From contig CBINHE010000089.1 in assembly GCA_966250375.1 (NCBI GenBank), positions 1 through 17,345 on the forward strand: a DNA stretch of 17,345 nucleotides. Direction: 5' to 3'. The stretch comes from CAMLDH01 sp966250375. GTDB lineage: Bacteria; Pseudomonadota; Gammaproteobacteria; Burkholderiales; Burkholderiaceae_D. Within the stretch, counting starts at the first letter, position 1, and every line of letters begins with the position of its first letter. The notes below the pieces were generated by a model. The model was not told where the DNA came from. It did no database searches and worked only from the letters and a program-made list of their open reading frames with translations. The translations under genes were made by a program, and so were the position numbers. Below are positions 15,918 through 17,345 of this stretch, in pieces.

Positions 15918-16208
15918 AAGTTACTGATTTCTGTGTAAAGGCCATAAATGCTGTGCACTTCATGCCCTCTCGTGCTACGGGAATTTCATGGCGTTCAGGT
16001 TTTCAAGTCCGACAGACTCCCCTGGGAATTTTGTATATCGCTTCGTTTGGTCCAAGGCTGAAGATCAGGGTTGTTCGCGTTCCAAAGCGGAAGCCGATGC
16101 TTCAATTCGCTTTGGCAGCAGTATTCACGGAACGCCCCCTGCATTGCTTTGCAAACGCGATAGGAGTGGAGGGATATCACGGATGCTTTGGCATTGGATG
16201 GAGGGGCA

Positions 16209-17345
16209 GTGGGCAAGGCACGGTCGTTTTTATTTTTACAGGGGGTGTGTTCCCCTTTTTTTGCTCGCTTGGCGGATCGGTTGGTGGCCGATGGGCACCA
16301 TGTTCACAAAATTAATTTCAATGGAGGGGACACGGTTTATTGGGGGGCGCGCGGTGCTGTTTTTTTTCGTGGCAAGGCTGACGCATTGCCGAAATTTTTC
16401 GGTGAAATCTATCGGAAGTTTGGCATCACCGACCAACTTCTTTTCGGGGACTGCCGACCCGTCCATCGTCCTGCCGTTGATCTCGCTCGGCAATCCGGCA
16501 TTCGGACGCATGTCTTTGAGGAGGGGTATTTCCGCCCGTGCTGGATTACTTTGGAGCGTGAAGGCGTTAACGGACACTCGCTACTGCCGCGCAATGCCGA
16601 CTGGTTTCGTGAAGCAGGCAAGAAAGTGCCGAACTATGGCAAGGGCGAGGCTTTTAAATCGCCGTTCCGCGTGCGTGCCATGCATGACGTTGGCTACCAT
16701 CTGGCAAGCGCGGTGAATCCGCTTTTCTTTCCCGGATATCGCACCCATGCGCCTTGCAATGCGTTGATTGAATATGCAGGATACGCGCGACGTTTGCCTA
16801 TGCTGCGATTTCATGCGCCAAGAGATAAGCGGCTGGTTGACGACCTTGTCAAAAGCGCGATCCCTTTTTATTTTTTTCCGTTGCAGTTGAATAGCGACGC
16901 CCAGATCCGTGATCACTCATCGTTTGATGATATGGAGGATGCAATGAAATTTGTGATGGAATCGTTCGCGCGACATGCGCCCGGCGATGCACGACTGGTG
17001 ATCAAAAACCATCCGCTGGATATGGGGAGGGTGAATTTTTTGCACATCATCGGCCGGCTGGAAAAGCATTTTGACGTGGAGGGACGTGTGGATTATCTGG
17101 AAACCGGCGACGTAGGAATGTTGCTGCGGCATGCGCGCGGCGTGATAACGGTCAATAGCACGGTGGGCACGCTGTCGCTTGCCCAGAGGTGTCCGACCAT
17201 TACTTTGAGCGATCCGATCTACAACCTGCCGGGTCTGACTTATCAAGGGCCACTCGACAACTTTTGGGCGGATCGGCCAGTGCCGGATGCAGAATTGTTT
17301 CGTCGATTTCGCAATGTCGTGATTCATACGACGCAGGTCAATGGC
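16209..17345 (+). CDS. kpsS: Capsule beta-Kdo transferase KpsS (cut by right edge)
   Basis: KpsS adds the first beta-linked Kdo to lyso-phosphatidylglycerol, starting the poly-Kdo linker on which group 2 capsules are exported; KpsC extends it. I translated 379 codons that run off the right edge, close to the family's full length, so only a short C-terminal part should be missing. Family landmarks are FLFLQGVCSPFFARLAD (7-23), INFNGGD (35-41), FGDCRPVHRPA (79-89), HVFEEGYFRPCWIT (101-114), YFFPLQLNSDAQI (221-233), IKNHPLD (265-271) and ITVNSTVG (313-320). The start is inferred: an in-frame stop lies at 16161, and a GTG at 16209 has GGAGG 4 nt upstream and gives the usual short N-terminus; a TTG at 16194 is the alternative. 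It is transcribed divergently from kpsMTED. The identity is secure and the start fairly so. Confidence 0.88.
   Translation, partial: MGKARSFLFLQGVCSPFFARLADRLVADGHHVHKINFNGGDTVYWGARGAVFFRGKADALPKFFGEIYRKFGITDQLLFGDCRPVHRPAVDLARQSGIRTHVFEEGYFRPCWITLEREGVNGHSLLPRNADWFREAGKKVPNYGKGEAFKSPFRVRAMHDVGYHLASAVNPLFFPGYRTHAPCNALIEYAGYARRLPMLRFHAPRDKRLVDDLVKSAIPFYFFPLQLNSDAQIRDHSSFDDMEDAMKFVMESFARHAPGDARLVIKNHPLDMGRVNFLHIIGRLEKHFDVEGRVDYLETGDVGMLLRHARGVITVNSTVGTLSLAQRCPTITLSDPIYNLPGLTYQGPLDNFWADRPVPDAELFRRFRNVVIHTTQVNG

Larger units (their letters stand above)
15543..16208. promoter_or_regulatory. Divergent intergenic region between kpsM and kpsS
   Basis: About 666 bp with no convincing gene on either strand. 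The kpsM-proximal part (15543-15797) is clearly AT-rich and probably carries the promoters for both directions, but I could not find -35/-10 pairs good enough to call. It also holds a 7-bp inverted pair, ATGTCTT (15620-15626) and AAGACAT (15643-15649). The part at 15797-15917 holds the long hairpin, the ops-like element and the folded leader listed separately. The remaining 15918-16208 would be a long kpsS leader. Open frames there read as low-quality sequence, and the kpsS frame has stops, the last at 16161, so I see no decayed gene that I can name. Confidence 0.7.

Noticed and set aside
15988..16716. Plus-strand open frame of 242 codons overlapping kpsS
   Set aside because: From 16209 on it is an alternative frame of kpsS, whose translation matches the KpsS family; the earlier part has no recognisable motifs.

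Overview
The window is most of an ABC-transporter-dependent (group 2 type) capsular polysaccharide locus of a Gram-negative bacterium. The export genes and the wecB/wecC pair resemble proteobacterial (E. coli-type) homologues closely. A betaproteobacterium is my guess from moderate GC content and overall style, but nothing here fixes the genus.

Layout. Ten genes lie on the minus strand, from about 15542 down to the left edge, with 4-bp ATGA overlaps or very short gaps almost throughout, so they look like one operon of more than 15 kb. In order of transcription they are kpsM and kpsT (ABC exporter), kpsE (inner-membrane/periplasmic adaptor), kpsD (outer-membrane export channel), wecB and wecC (UDP-GlcNAc to UDP-ManNAc to UDP-ManNAcA), a 1686-residue fusion protein (methyltransferase, repetitive coiled coil, CgeB-like glycosyltransferase, degenerate GT2-like module, beta-rich module, GT4 glycosyltransferase), a secreted protein of unknown function, a two-domain SGNH-like/alpha-beta-hydrolase protein, and a second CgeB-like glycosyltransferase cut by the left edge. 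On the plus strand a divergent kpsS (Kdo-linker transferase) starts from a GTG codon at 16209 and is cut by the right edge.

The divergent intergenic region (15543-16208, about 666 bp) has an AT-rich kpsM-proximal part, a 13-bp palindrome, a 45-nt near-perfect hairpin, and a sequence matching the RfaH-recruiting ops element at 10 of 12 positions. The ops-like sequence reads toward kpsS and sits inside an imperfectly folded leader with two alternative hairpins.

How the genes work together. KpsS (with KpsC, not in the window) would build the lipid-linked Kdo primer. WecB and WecC supply ManNAcA. The fusion protein and the second CgeB-like enzyme would assemble the chain, and the hydrolase-type protein may add or remove acyl groups. 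KpsM, T, E and D move the product to the surface.

The most unusual item is the fusion protein. A methyltransferase followed by a long coiled coil recalls the WbdD-type chain terminator and molecular ruler, but here it is joined to the glycosyltransferases in one chain. The coiled coil contains a near-identical 222-bp tandem duplication that could alter ruler length.
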